Origin: Deltaproteobacteria bacterium
GTDB lineage: Bacteria; Myxococcota_A; UBA9160; PR03
Assembly (NCBI GenBank): GCA_035063765.1
Contig: JAPSFT010000009.1
Coordinates: forward strand, 124,001 to 188,000
Direction: 5' to 3'
Length of the DNA stretch: 64,000 nucleotides
Shown here: one piece after another, positions 1 through 8,263 of the stretch
Position numbering within the stretch: position 1 is the first letter of the stretch
Layout of the letters: every line of letters starts with the position of its first letter
Translations under genes and position numbers: made by a program
Notes under the pieces: generated by a model
Database searches by the model: none
What the model saw: only the letters and a program-made list of their open reading frames with translations
What the model was told of the DNA's origin: nothing

Positions 1-699
1 ACCGTGCTCAACCTCGACAGCGCCGGGGCGCGGAGCTGGACGGCCTCGTCCACGGACGATCCGCCCGCGATCCTGCCGGCGCAGGTCGGGCAGGCGGTGA
101 AGACCCAGCGGCTGGTCGGCGGGCAGGGCCTGTACGTCCAGACCCGCCTCGTCGCCGGCCCGGCCACGGCGCACCTCGGGCTCGGGGGCGACACCCTGGT
201 GACCACCAACACCGGCTCCGTGGATCTCGAGATCCGGGTCCAGGCCCCGGTCTGGGCGCCCTACGATCGGATCGAGATCTACCGCAACGCGCAGACCGCC
301 GTCACCGGGACCACCGGCGGCACGCCGACCTCCTACAGCGCCATCCCGAGCCAGGTGCTGACGCTCGGCGGCGGCGACTTTGCTCGCGCCACGGTGAACG
401 TGCACCCCTCCGTGCCAGGCGCCGAGCGCTACGAGACCAACCTCGTGGTCCCGCTCACCGGCCTCAGCGCGGACGAGTGGGTGGTGGTGGTCGCGCGCGG
501 GACGGTCGGCAACTCGCCGCCGATGTTCCCGATCTACGGCGGCAACCTGAACGTCGGTGGCAACCTGACGCTCGCGAACCTCACCACGCTCGACCCGGCC
601 GAGTCCGGGGTGCGCGCGCTCGGCTTCACGAACGCGCTGTACGTCGACGTCGACGGCAACGGCGTCTTCGATCCGCCGGGCGTCCAGGTCGCGCCCTGA
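1..699 (+). CDS. C-terminal part of a secreted hydrolase-like protein (partial)
   Basis: The reading frame is open from the first base, so the N-terminus lies outside the window and only the last 232 or so residues are seen. The fragment is beta-rich and ends with a motif of the form GFTNALYVDVDGNGVFDPPG. From memory this ending recurs in deltaproteobacterial secreted metallohydrolases of the CehA/McbA (PHP-like) kind, but no catalytic residues are present here. Its stop codon overlaps the proposed CTG start of the next gene, so the two are probably translated together. The exact family is uncertain; the coding call is firm from the clean frame and codon use. Confidence 0.6.
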   Translation, partial: TVLNLDSAGARSWTASSTDDPPAILPAQVGQAVKTQRLVGGQGLYVQTRLVAGPATAHLGLGGDTLVTTNTGSVDLEIRVQAPVWAPYDRIEIYRNAQTAVTGTTGGTPTSYSAIPSQVLTLGGGDFARATVNVHPSVPGAERYETNLVVPLTGLSADEWVVVVARGTVGNSPPMFPIYGGNLNVGGNLTLANLTTLDPAESGVRALGFTNALYVDVDGNGVFDPPGVQVAP

Positions 700-1961
700 G
701 AGTTCGCTGCGCGCTCTGGGCCTTCGTTGCGCTCGCCACCGCGCTGGCCGGTGGGGCGTCGGGCGCGCCCCCGGCGGCGGGCGCGCCCCCGGCGGCGGGC
801 GGCCACGAGCTGCTGTCCGCTGCCGAGGGCGCCTCCGTGGTCGTCGTGGGCCGCGTCGGGGCGCCCGGGCCGTTGGACCGCAACGGCTGGCGCGCGACGC
901 TGGTGGTGGAGCGCACGCTCGTCGGGCCGCACGCGCCCGGCGAGCCCCTCGTGATTGCGTGGGAGGAGCTGGGCTCGCGGCGGCCGCCGCGCTTCGCGGA
1001 CGGCGCGCGGGTCCTCGTGGCGCTCGAGCCGCTGCCGCCAGGCTCGCTGTGGACGAAGCGCTTCCCGCTGCGCGACGCCCTCGCGATCGCCGCGCGCGGC
1101 GAGGGCTTCCTGCGCGATCCCGACCCGGTGACCCTCGACGGTCTCGAGGCCTGGCTGCGACTACCCGGCGAGGAGCGCGGTGGGCCGCCGGGCGTCGAGG
1201 CGCTCGCGCGCCTGGCAGCGGGCGGGGAGCCGCGGGTCGCCAGCGCCGCCCTCGCGCGGCTCGACGGGACGCCGGGGCTCGCCGAGGCCACGGGCGGCGC
1301 GGCCGACGCGGCGCTCGCGCAGCTCGTGACGGACGGCGGGCGGCCGCTCGAGCTGCGCCGCGCCGCGATCGCGCTCGCCGGCCGGCGGAGCCTCGAGGCG
1401 CTCGTGCCGACCCTCGAGGCGATCGCGACAGCACCCTCTCCGCTGCAGGGTGACGCCCTCGACGCGCTCGGGCAGATGCGGGGTGGGCTCGCGCCCACCC
1501 ACGTCGCGGAGCTCCTCCACGCCGCGGATCCTTCGGTGCGCGCGGCGGCCGTGCGCCGCTCGGGTCCGGCGATCGACGGCGGCCGGCTGCGCTCGCTCTT
1601 GCGCAACGACCCGGCCGGTGAGGTGCGGGCCGCCGCCGCCTTGACGCTGGCCGCGCGCGAGGCGTCCGGCGCCAGCGACGACCTCGTGCGGGCGCTCCGG
1701 GACGACGCGCCGCCGGTCCGTCAGGCTGCGATGCAGGCGCTCGCGATGCTCGGCCCGGGCGGGATCCCGGCCCTCCAGCGCGAGATCTGGGAGGCGGCGC
1801 CGGCGGACCCGTCCGCGAAGCCGGCCACGGCGGTCCTCACCCTCGGCCTGCTCGGCCCGGAAGGCGTCGCGGAGCTCGAGCGCATCGCTCACGAGCACCC
1901 GAGCCTTCAGGTCCGCCGGCTCGCGGAGCTCGCGCTCGGCCGCCTCCCCGAAGACCACTGA
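696..1961 (+). CDS. Secreted beta-domain plus HEAT-repeat protein
   Basis: About 421 residues. A hydrophobic N-terminal segment (residues about 4-20) ending in Ala/Gly-rich sequence looks like a signal peptide. A beta-rich domain of about 120 residues follows, and then several HEAT-like helical repeats to the C-terminus, with many short Ala/Leu/Arg helices of the type AAAVRRSG and VRQAAMQALAML. No ATG, GTG or TTG lies close to the signal peptide; a CTG at 696, overlapping the upstream stop, is the best start and is uncertain. The architecture matches that of the gene at 17875-18774, which also follows a secreted hydrolase. No enzymatic motif is seen; a partner or inhibitor-like role is only a guess. 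Confidence 0.65.
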   Translation: MRVRCALWAFVALATALAGGASGAPPAAGAPPAAGGHELLSAAEGASVVVVGRVGAPGPLDRNGWRATLVVERTLVGPHAPGEPLVIAWEELGSRRPPRFADGARVLVALEPLPPGSLWTKRFPLRDALAIAARGEGFLRDPDPVTLDGLEAWLRLPGEERGGPPGVEALARLAAGGEPRVASAALARLDGTPGLAEATGGAADAALAQLVTDGGRPLELRRAAIALAGRRSLEALVPTLEAIATAPSPLQGDALDALGQMRGGLAPTHVAELLHAADPSVRAAAVRRSGPAIDGGRLRSLLRNDPAGEVRAAAALTLAAREASGASDDLVRALRDDAPPVRQAAMQALAMLGPGGIPALQREIWEAAPADPSAKPATAVLTLGLLGPEGVAELERIAHEHPSLQVRRLAELALGRLPEDH

Positions 1962-2019
1962 GGCCACTCCGCAGGGCGATGGCGCCCGCGCGCGCCTCGA
2001 CGGAATCCGGGGGCGGGGC

Positions 2020-2790
2020 TCATCGCCTCGCGGACGAGAGGCCCCTTCCGCTCGCCCTGCGCCGGCGCTGGCGGCAGGCCGCGAGCGCCGCGATCGCGAC
2101 ACCGCTGCTGGCGAGCGACGCCGGCTCGGGCACGCACAGCGAGAGGTCGTCGAAGTAGGCGACGAAGCTGCCGCCGGCCTGGTCCTTCGTGACGGAGAGG
2201 CCGATCGCGAGGCTGTCCACGCCCGGCGGTGCGGTGACGACGTCCTCCACGAAGGTCCAGCCGGCCGGCACCGACACCTGCGTCGTGTCGGCCCAGCCCA
2301 TCGTGCCGTCGCAGTGCGAGAGGTGCGACCAGCGCAGGGAGATCGACGCGAAGCCGGTGGTCGGCTGCGAAGCAGGAACCCAGATCCAGCCGCTGACCGC
2401 GACCTGCTCGCCGGCGGTCACGCCCGCGCAGTGGTTCGCCTCGAGCGGAAAGGTGCCGACGGCCGAGCCGGCGCCGCTGCTGTCGTTCGTGACGAGGCCG
2501 GCGTACCCGCCCGGGTCGCCGCCCCGATCGTCGGGGGCCGCGAGCAGGTAGACGCTCACGCCGCCGCCCGTCAGCTCCGACTCCCAGCCCGTCGTACCGA
2601 GGTCGAAGCCCGGATTCGAGAGCGTGTTCGTGCAGGTGGCGTGGGCGGCGCCGCCCGCGCCGGCGAACGCCAGCAAGAGCGCGAGCGCGGCGAGCCGGGC
2701 CGCTGCGCGCGGCGCCCGGCCGCCCGCGCCGGCCGGCCCTCGACGAGGCCGCGCACCCCGCACCGATCCCCCGCGCCGGGGCGAGCTCAT
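2020..2790 (-). CDS. PEP-CTERM protein with carbohydrate-binding-like fold
   Basis: 256 residues. A long basic N-terminus leads into a hydrophobic signal segment ending near GGAAHA. After it comes a beta-sandwich-like domain with the pattern NPGFDLGTTGWE, common in carbohydrate-binding-module-like secreted domains. The C-terminus is a PEP-CTERM tail: VPEPASL, a hydrophobic stretch, then a basic cluster (RQRRRR). Such tails direct proteins to exosortase (EpsH) for sorting to the cell surface or matrix. The start ATG overlaps the stop of the upstream PEP-CTERM gene (ATGA), so the two are co-translated. A start slightly downstream is possible, because the N-terminus before the hydrophobic core is unusually long. 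Confidence 0.75.
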   Translation of the reverse strand: MSSPRRGGSVRGARPRRGPAGAGGRAPRAAARLAALALLLAFAGAGGAAHATCTNTLSNPGFDLGTTGWESELTGGGVSVYLLAAPDDRGGDPGGYAGLVTNDSSGAGSAVGTFPLEANHCAGVTAGEQVAVSGWIWVPASQPTTGFASISLRWSHLSHCDGTMGWADTTQVSVPAGWTFVEDVVTAPPGVDSLAIGLSVTKDQAGGSFVAYFDDLSLCVPEPASLASSGVAIAALAACRQRRRRASGRGLSSARR

Positions 2791-4136
2791 CGCGAGCTGC
2801 CGCCCGTGGCTCCGGCGCCACCGTTCGCTGTCGGCGGGGGGCGCCGCGCCCGGAGCCCGAGCGCGGCCAGGGTCCCGCCGCACGCGAGGCCCGCGAGCGC
2901 CGTCCCGGGCTCGGGCACGAAGACGCAGCCCGCGGTCTCGAAGGGCTCGACGTCCAGCGAGCCGGTGCCGGTCACCTCGATCGGGTCGCCCGTCCCCGGG
3001 CCGTCGCCGCCGGGGCCGTCGGCCGCTCCCCACCAGTTGCGCTCGAGGACGAGTGCCGCGCTGCCCTCGTGGAGGAGGCCGGTGGCGTTGCCGGCCAGGC
3101 AGTTGCCCTGGGAGAGGGGTGACAGGGTGGCGTCCAGGTAGACCCGCAGGCCGGTCGTCCCGCCCGCGATCACGTTGTTGCGCACGACGGTGTCGGTGCT
3201 GCCCCGGAGATCGATGGCGACGCCGTTGGCAGCCACCGCGCCGAAGCGGTTCCGTACCACCTGGTTGCCCGTGCCGTTGCTGGGATCCTGCACCAACACG
3301 CCCGTGGTGCAGCCCTCGAAGCGGTTGGCCTCGAGGTCGTCGGAGAGGCCGTCCTCGTCGCTGCCGACCAGGTTCGTGCTCGAGCCCTGGCGGACGAGGA
3401 CGGCGGTCGCGCAGGGGCGCGGGGTGATCCCGTCGCCGGCCAGCCCGAAGAGGTTGCCCGCGATGCGGTTGTCGTGGTTGCCGTTGACGTAGACGCCGTA
3501 GCTGGACGCGGGGCTGAAGGCGTTGCGCTCGCCGAGGTCGTCCCCGCCGTCCCCGTCGCTGCCGATGATCGCGAAGCGGCCGTTGGTCTCGATGATGACC
3601 CCCGCGAAGCCCAGCGCGAGGTTGCCCGTCCCCGGTCCGTCGAGGCCGACGTGGTTGCACTGCACGCGATGGGTCCCGCTGCTGCGCAGCCGGATCGGAG
3701 CGCCACCGCCCAGGGCGAGCCCGCGGATCGAGACGGGCTCCGCGGCCGTGACGTTGAAGACCGGCGTCAGACCCTCGAGTGGCCCCGTCACCTCGACCCG
3801 CATGTAGGAAGGCGCCTCCCGACCGGCGCAGACGTTGTCCGGCGCCGTCCCGTAGCGCGGCTGCGTGGTGCCGTCGATCTCCACGCCCTCGCTGACGTCC
3901 GGCAGGCTGCTCGCGAGCGCGATCGAGCACACGCCGGCTGCCGAGCACGAGCCAGCGGGGATCGCGAAGGTGATCCCGTCCACGCCGGGGCTCGCGTTGG
4001 CGTCGGCGACCGCCTGGCGCAGCGATCCCTCCCCGGTGTCGGCGGTGGTGGAGACGAGGAAGGACGCGGCCCCGGCCGGACCGGCCAGGAACGCGAGCAT
4101 CGGGATCGACAGGCAGGCGGATCGACACCAGGGCAT
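2787..4136 (-). CDS. PEP-CTERM right-handed beta-helix protein
   Basis: 449 residues. A signal peptide (about 1-23) is followed by a CSLREA-like opening (VSTTADTGEGSLRQAV, residues about 28-43) and then repeated short beta-strand coils rich in Asn, Gly and Val (such as VVRNNVIAGGTTGLRV). That is the pattern of parallel beta-helix pectate-lyase-like surface proteins. The C-terminus has VPEPGTALAG, a hydrophobic segment and RARR, a PEP-CTERM sorting signal. No catalytic residues can be assigned, so a structural or polysaccharide-binding role is as likely as an enzymatic one. It is translationally coupled to the next PEP-CTERM gene at 2790. Confidence 0.8.
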   Translation of the reverse strand: MPWCRSACLSIPMLAFLAGPAGAASFLVSTTADTGEGSLRQAVADANASPGVDGITFAIPAGSCSAAGVCSIALASSLPDVSEGVEIDGTTQPRYGTAPDNVCAGREAPSYMRVEVTGPLEGLTPVFNVTAAEPVSIRGLALGGGAPIRLRSSGTHRVQCNHVGLDGPGTGNLALGFAGVIIETNGRFAIIGSDGDGGDDLGERNAFSPASSYGVYVNGNHDNRIAGNLFGLAGDGITPRPCATAVLVRQGSSTNLVGSDEDGLSDDLEANRFEGCTTGVLVQDPSNGTGNQVVRNRFGAVAANGVAIDLRGSTDTVVRNNVIAGGTTGLRVYLDATLSPLSQGNCLAGNATGLLHEGSAALVLERNWWGAADGPGGDGPGTGDPIEVTGTGSLDVEPFETAGCVFVPEPGTALAGLACGGTLAALGLRARRPPPTANGGAGATGGSSR

Positions 4137-4335
4137 GCGGGCTCCTCGTGGTACGGCGCTACGGACGTGCGTGGGGGGGCGGCGGAGCCTAGCGCGCCTT
4201 CGAGCGCGAGCGCGATCGCGCCTCCTCCGGCACGCCCTCCGCCCGCGCGGCCATCCCCCGGGCCGCCACCCCGGTCGGCGCAGGGCCGCGCCCTGCCCGT
4301 CGGGACGGCCCGAGCGCGGTGTGGCGAGCCGCGGC

Positions 4336-4352
4336 GATAAGTTTCGCTTAAG
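4336..4352 (+). promoter_or_regulatory. Direct-repeat site resembling a PmrA/QseB box
   Basis: Two hexamers, GATAAG and CTTAAG, are separated by five bases, giving an 11-base period, about 48 bases before the SHP gene start. PmrA- and QseB-type response regulators bind direct CTTAA-type repeats with this spacing. The response regulator encoded at 5994 is of that subfamily, so autoregulation of the cytochrome/two-component run is plausible. The first half-site deviates from consensus. Confidence 0.4.
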
Positions 4353-4399
4353 CCGGGTCCGCGAGGCTCGCCCCCATCGAAACCCCGATGGAGGTCGCC

Positions 4400-4819
4400 A
4401 TGCGGTTCCCGATCCTCGCCCTCACGGCCCTGGTGCTCGGCGCTGCCGCGGCGCGCGCCGAGCGCCCCGCCGACTTCGAGGCCGCCTTCGCGGCCGAAGC
4501 GCGGCGCGCCGATCCCGCCTTCGCGGGCTTCGCGGCGGCGCGCGGCGAGCGCCTCTTCCGCGAGACCCAGGGCGGCGACTGGAGCTGCGCGACGTGCCAC
4601 GGCGCGACACCCACCGGCCCCGGCGAGCACACCGTCACCGGCAAGCGCATCGAGGCGCTCGCGCCGGCGGCGAATCCGGGGCGCTTCACCGACGCCGCGA
4701 AGGTCGAGAAGTGGTTCAAGCGCAACTGCAACGACGTGCTCGCCCGCCCCTGCACCGCGCAGGAGAAGGGCGACCTGCTGGCGTGGCTGGTGAGCCTGCC
4801 CGCGAAGGAGACCCGATGA
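4400..4819 (+). CDS. SHP-type c-type cytochrome (DUF1924)
   Basis: 139 residues. A signal peptide (about 1-20) is followed by a single heme-binding CATCH (residues 63-67). The segment WFKRNCNDVLARPC (residues 105-118) matches the sphaeroides heme protein (SHP) family, in which the Asn before the Cys (here N109) is the distal heme ligand and the two Cys (C110, C118) form a disulfide. SHP is a periplasmic high-spin heme protein that binds oxygen or NO. I chose the second ATG (4400) because GGAGG lies five bases upstream. It overlaps the diheme cytochrome gene by ATGA. The order SHP, diheme cytochrome, cytochrome b is the known SHP cluster. Confidence 0.88.
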   Translation: MRFPILALTALVLGAAAARAERPADFEAAFAAEARRADPAFAGFAAARGERLFRETQGGDWSCATCHGATPTGPGEHTVTGKRIEALAPAANPGRFTDAAKVEKWFKRNCNDVLARPCTAQEKGDLLAWLVSLPAKETR

Positions 4820-5295
4820 GGCGTACGATCCGGTTGCTCTCGGCGGGCGGCGTCCTGCTCGCGGCGGCCGTCACGGCCTCCGCCGGGTCGAAGCGTGTGC
4901 CGCTGCCTCCTGCCTATGCGGAGGAGTGCGGGGCCTGCCACGTGGCGTACCCCGCCCGCATGCTGGACGCCGCCTCGTGGAACGCGGTGATCGGAGGCCT
5001 CGAGCGCCACTTCGGCGTCGACGCGAGCGCCGACGCCGCCACGCTCGAGCCGATCCGCGCCTACCTGCTGCGCGGCGCGCGCAGCAAGCCCACGGCCGGC
5101 GCCGGCGGCCAGCCGCTCCTGCGCATCACCGAGACCCGCTGGTTCCGCCACGAGCACGACGAGCTGCCGTCGCGTCTCGTGAAGGGCCCCGCGGCGCCGA
5201 GGCCGGCCGACTGCGGCGCCTGCCACCGGCAGGCGGCGTCTGGCAGCTACTCCGAACGGAGCCTCCGGCTCCCCGGGAAGGAAGGTGCGCGATGA
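4816..5295 (+). CDS. Diheme c-type cytochrome (DHC family)
   Basis: 159 residues. The signal peptide ends around residue 23 (TASA-GS). Two heme motifs are seen: CGACH at 38-42 and CGACH at 133-137, near the two ends of the mature protein, as in the DHC diheme cytochromes that pass electrons to SHP. The central part (WNAVIGGLERHFGVDA) is typical of the family. Both ends overlap neighbours by ATGA, so SHP, DHC and the cytochrome b form one translational unit. It most likely acts in the periplasm between the membrane cytochrome b (5292) and SHP. Confidence 0.85.
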   Translation: MRRTIRLLSAGGVLLAAAVTASAGSKRVPLPPAYAEECGACHVAYPARMLDAASWNAVIGGLERHFGVDASADAATLEPIRAYLLRGARSKPTAGAGGQPLLRITETRWFRHEHDELPSRLVKGPAAPRPADCGACHRQAASGSYSERSLRLPGKEGAR

Positions 5296-5975
5296 ACGAA
5301 CGGATCCTCGTCTGGGACCTCCCGCTGCGGGTCTTCCACTGGGTGCTGGCCGCGAGCTTCGCCGGCGCCTTCCTCACCGCCGAGAGCGAGCGCCTGCGGG
5401 ACCTGCATCTGCTCTGCGGCTACACCTTCGCCGGCGCGATCGCGTTCCGCGTGGCGTGGGGCTTCGTCGGCTCGCGCCACGCGCGCTTCTCGTCGCTGCG
5501 CTTCGGGCCGGTCGCGCTCGCCCGCTACCTGCGCTCGCTCGCCGCCGGCCGGCCCGAGCCGCACGCCGGGCACGGTCCCGTCGCGATCGTGATGATCCCG
5601 CTCCTGCTCGGGCTCGGCCTGGCGGTCGCGGCATCGGGTCTCGCGACCTACGCGGAATGGGGCGGCGAGTGGCTCGAGGAGGCGCACGAGGCGGCCGCCT
5701 TCGCGATGCTCGCGGTGGTGATCGCGCACGTGGCGGGCGTCGTGGTCCTGAGCGTGCTCCAGCGCGAGAACCTGGCGCTCGCGCTCGTGACGGGCCGCAA
5801 GCGCGGTGCGGCGGGCGACGCGATCCGCGGCTCGCGCCCGCTCGTGGCGCTGCTACTCCTTGCGGCGCTGGCAGGCCTGTGGCTGCCCGGCCTTGCGGCA
5901 CGTGAGCACCGGCATGCGGCGCGCGGAGCACACGTTGCCGCGCATGGAGTGGAGTCGAGGGACCACGCCGACTGA
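5292..5975 (+). CDS. Cytochrome b561-like membrane protein
   Basis: 227 residues with four to five membrane helices. Likely heme-ligand histidines sit in the helices: H16 (VFHWVLA), H39 (DLHLLCGY), H132 (EEAHEAA) and H146 (VIAHVAG). This matches the bacterial cytochrome b561 / Ni-Fe hydrogenase b-subunit family. A fifth hydrophobic segment (about 186-203) is followed by a His-rich tail. It is co-translated with the diheme cytochrome and probably moves electrons from the quinone pool across the membrane to DHC and SHP. The gene is followed 18 bases later by the response regulator. Confidence 0.85.
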   Translation: MNERILVWDLPLRVFHWVLAASFAGAFLTAESERLRDLHLLCGYTFAGAIAFRVAWGFVGSRHARFSSLRFGPVALARYLRSLAAGRPEPHAGHGPVAIVMIPLLLGLGLAVAASGLATYAEWGGEWLEEAHEAAAFAMLAVVIAHVAGVVVLSVLQRENLALALVTGRKRGAAGDAIRGSRPLVALLLLAALAGLWLPGLAAREHRHAARGAHVAAHGVESRDHAD

Positions 5976-5993
5976 AGGGAGGCGCCGCGGCTC

Positions 5994-6659
5994 ATGCGCG
6001 TGCTCGTCGTCGAGGATGATCCGCTGCTCGGCGACGCGCTGCGGGCAGGGCTCGCGCAGGCGGGCTTCGCCGCGGACTGGGTGCGCGACGGCCGCGCCGG
6101 GCTGGTCGCCGCCGTGAGCGAGCCCTTCGCCGCGATCGTGCTCGACCTGGGCCTCCCCGCGCTCTCGGGCCTCGAGCTGCTCCGGCGCCTGCGCGCCGAG
6201 CGCCACGCGGTTCCCGTCCTGATCCTCACCGCGCGCGACGCGGTCGCGGACCGCATCGCCGGCCTCGACGCGGGGGCCGACGACTACCTCGTGAAGCCCG
6301 TCGACCTCGGCGAGCTCGCCGCGCGGCTGCGCGCGCTGGTGCGCCGTGCGGCAGGGCAGGCCGCGCCGACCCTCGAGGTCGGGCCGCTGCGCATCGACCC
6401 CGCCGCGCACGGGGTTGCCTTCCGCGGTCAGGCGGTCGAGCTGTCGGCACGCGAGTTCGCGGTCCTCCACGAGCTCGCCCGCGCGGCGGGCCGCGTGCTC
6501 TCGAAGGAGCAGATCGCCGAGCGGGTCTACGGGTGGGGCGAGGAGGTCGAGTCGAACGCCGTCGAGGTGCACGTACACCATCTGCGCCGCAAGCTCGCGC
6601 CCGAGGCGATCGTCACGGTGCGCGGCGTCGGCTACCTGGTACCCCGGGACCTCGCGTGA
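5994..6659 (+). CDS. OmpR-family response regulator (QseB/PmrA-like)
   Basis: 221 residues. The receiver domain (1-115) has the acidic pocket E7-D8-D9, phospho-acceptor D51, T79 and K101. A winged-helix DNA-binding domain (about 125-218) ends in the usual VRGVGYLVP hairpin. Length and sequence fit the QseB/PmrA/TctD branch. The GTGA overlap with the kinase gene gives a standard two-component pair. It follows the SHP-DHC-cytochrome b genes closely and is likely to regulate them; a direct-repeat site upstream of SHP (4336-4352) fits this subfamily. Confidence 0.92.
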   Translation: MRVLVVEDDPLLGDALRAGLAQAGFAADWVRDGRAGLVAAVSEPFAAIVLDLGLPALSGLELLRRLRAERHAVPVLILTARDAVADRIAGLDAGADDYLVKPVDLGELAARLRALVRRAAGQAAPTLEVGPLRIDPAAHGVAFRGQAVELSAREFAVLHELARAAGRVLSKEQIAERVYGWGEEVESNAVEVHVHHLRRKLAPEAIVTVRGVGYLVPRDLA

Positions 6660-8038
6660 GCCGCGCCCCTTCGTTGCGCGCGCGGCTGCTCGGCGGGGTG
6701 CTGCTGGCCGTCGCGCTCGTGTGGCTCGCGGTCGCGACCGCCGGCTGGCTGCGCGCCCGGCGCGAGGCCGAGGCGCTCTTCGACGCGCATCTCGCGCAGG
6801 CGGCGGCCGTGCTGGTGGCCCTGCTCGCGGACGACGACGACGATGACGACGACGATCACGAGGAGCTCGAGCTCGAGATCGAGCACGCCCCCGAGCTGCA
6901 CCGCTATGCACGCAACGTGGCCTTCCAGGTCTGGGAGGGCCGGACCCTGCGCGTGCACTCGCGCAACGCGCCGCGCGAGCGGCTCTCCGGCGTCGAGCAG
7001 GGCTTCTCGGACGCCACGGTGGCAGGCGCGCGCTGGCGCGTGTTCAGCGCGAGGGCCTTCGGCGGGCGCGGGCTCGTGCAGGTGGGCGAGCGCGCCGATA
7101 CGCGGGAGGCCGTCGCCGCCAGGCTGGCCTGGCAGCTCCTGCTGCCGCTCGCCGTGGCGCTGCCGCTCCTCGCGGCCGCCCTCTCGCTCGCGATCGGGCG
7201 CGCGCTCGGGCCGCTGCGCGCGCTCGCCGACGCGGTCGCGACGCGCGATCCCCAGCGGCTCGAGCCGATCGCTGCGGAGCGGGTGCCGCGCGAGGTGCGC
7301 GCGCTGGTGGATCGCCTCAACGAGCTGTTCGCCCGCATCGACGCCTCGCTCGAGCGCGAGCGTGCCTTCACGGCGGATGCGGCCCACGAGCTCCGCACGC
7401 CGCTCGCCGCGATCCGCGCGCAGGCCGAGGTGGCCCGCGCGGCGGCGGCCGGCGCCGAGCGGCGGCACGCGCTCGATGCGGTGATCGCGGGCTGTGACCG
7501 CGCCGCCCACCTGGCGGAGCAGCTTCTCACGCTCGCGCGGCTCGAGGCGGAGGCGTGGCCCGAGCGCCTCGCCGGCTGCGACCTCGCCGCGGTCGCGCGC
7601 GGCGTGCTGGCCGAGCTCGGGCAGGCAGCGCACTCGCGCGGGGTGGCGCTCGCGCTCGACGCGCCCGAGCCGGTGCCCGTGCGCGGTGACGCGGCGCTGC
7701 TGCACGTGCTGGTGCGCAACCTTGCGGACAACGCACTGCGCTACGGGGCTTCCGGCGGGCGCGTGCGGGTGGTGGCCGAGGCGGGCGCGGCGGGGGCCGT
7801 GCTGCGCGTCGAGGACCAGGGCCCGGGCCTTGCGCCCGAGGCACGCGCGCGCGTGCTCGATCGCTTCCACCGCGAGCTCGGAACGGGCGAGAGCGGTGCG
7901 GGCCTCGGGCTCGCGATCGCGGCGCGCGTCGCCGCGCTGCACGGCGCGCGGCTCGGCCTCGCGGACGGCCCCGGCGGGCGGGGCCTCACCGTGTCCGTCT
8001 CGTTTCCCGTCGAGGCCGCACGCCTTAGCGGCGGATGA
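6656..8038 (+). CDS. Sensor histidine kinase with acidic periplasmic loop (QseC-like)
   Basis: 460 residues from a GTG that overlaps the regulator stop. TM1 lies at about 12-32 and TM2 at about 160-180, with a periplasmic domain between them. Next come HAMP (about 181-232), the HisKA H-box with H244 (AAHELRTPLA) and an HATPase domain with NLADNALRY, DQGPGL and GAGLGLAIA. The periplasmic part begins with nine consecutive Asp (59-67) followed by HEELELEIE. This is far more acidic than usual and resembles, in character, the acidic metal-sensing (ExxE) segment of PmrB. It probably senses a cation or metal. The partner is the regulator at 5994. Confidence 0.9.
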   Translation: MSRAPSLRARLLGGVLLAVALVWLAVATAGWLRARREAEALFDAHLAQAAAVLVALLADDDDDDDDDHEELELEIEHAPELHRYARNVAFQVWEGRTLRVHSRNAPRERLSGVEQGFSDATVAGARWRVFSARAFGGRGLVQVGERADTREAVAARLAWQLLLPLAVALPLLAAALSLAIGRALGPLRALADAVATRDPQRLEPIAAERVPREVRALVDRLNELFARIDASLERERAFTADAAHELRTPLAAIRAQAEVARAAAAGAERRHALDAVIAGCDRAAHLAEQLLTLARLEAEAWPERLAGCDLAAVARGVLAELGQAAHSRGVALALDAPEPVPVRGDAALLHVLVRNLADNALRYGASGGRVRVVAEAGAAGAVLRVEDQGPGLAPEARARVLDRFHRELGTGESGAGLGLAIAARVAALHGARLGLADGPGGRGLTVSVSFPVEAARLSGG

Positions 8039-8229
8039 CGCCGGAGGGCGTCGCGTCGTCGGCGAGGTCGCCGGGCAAGGCGCGTGCTGGGTACGCGCCG
8101 GCCGGCGCGACGGACCCGGCATCGGGAAGGGAGCGCCGATCGGCTGCCGCACCTCCGGATCGGCGGAGCCGGGGCCGGCATCCCCCTCGTCCGGCCGCCG
8201 TCAGGTTCCCGCCGGCTCCGCGCGCCGCG

Positions 8230-8235
8230 TATACT
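8230..8235 (+). promoter_or_regulatory. Possible -10 element of the beta-propeller cytochrome gene
   Basis: TATACT stands out in a GC-rich stretch 29 bases before the GTG start at 8264 and is followed by a good Shine-Dalgarno (AGGAGGG at 8250-8256). No convincing -35 hexamer is seen. Confidence 0.35.
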
Positions 8236-8263
8236 GGGCTCCCCGTCACGAGGAGGGCAGACC

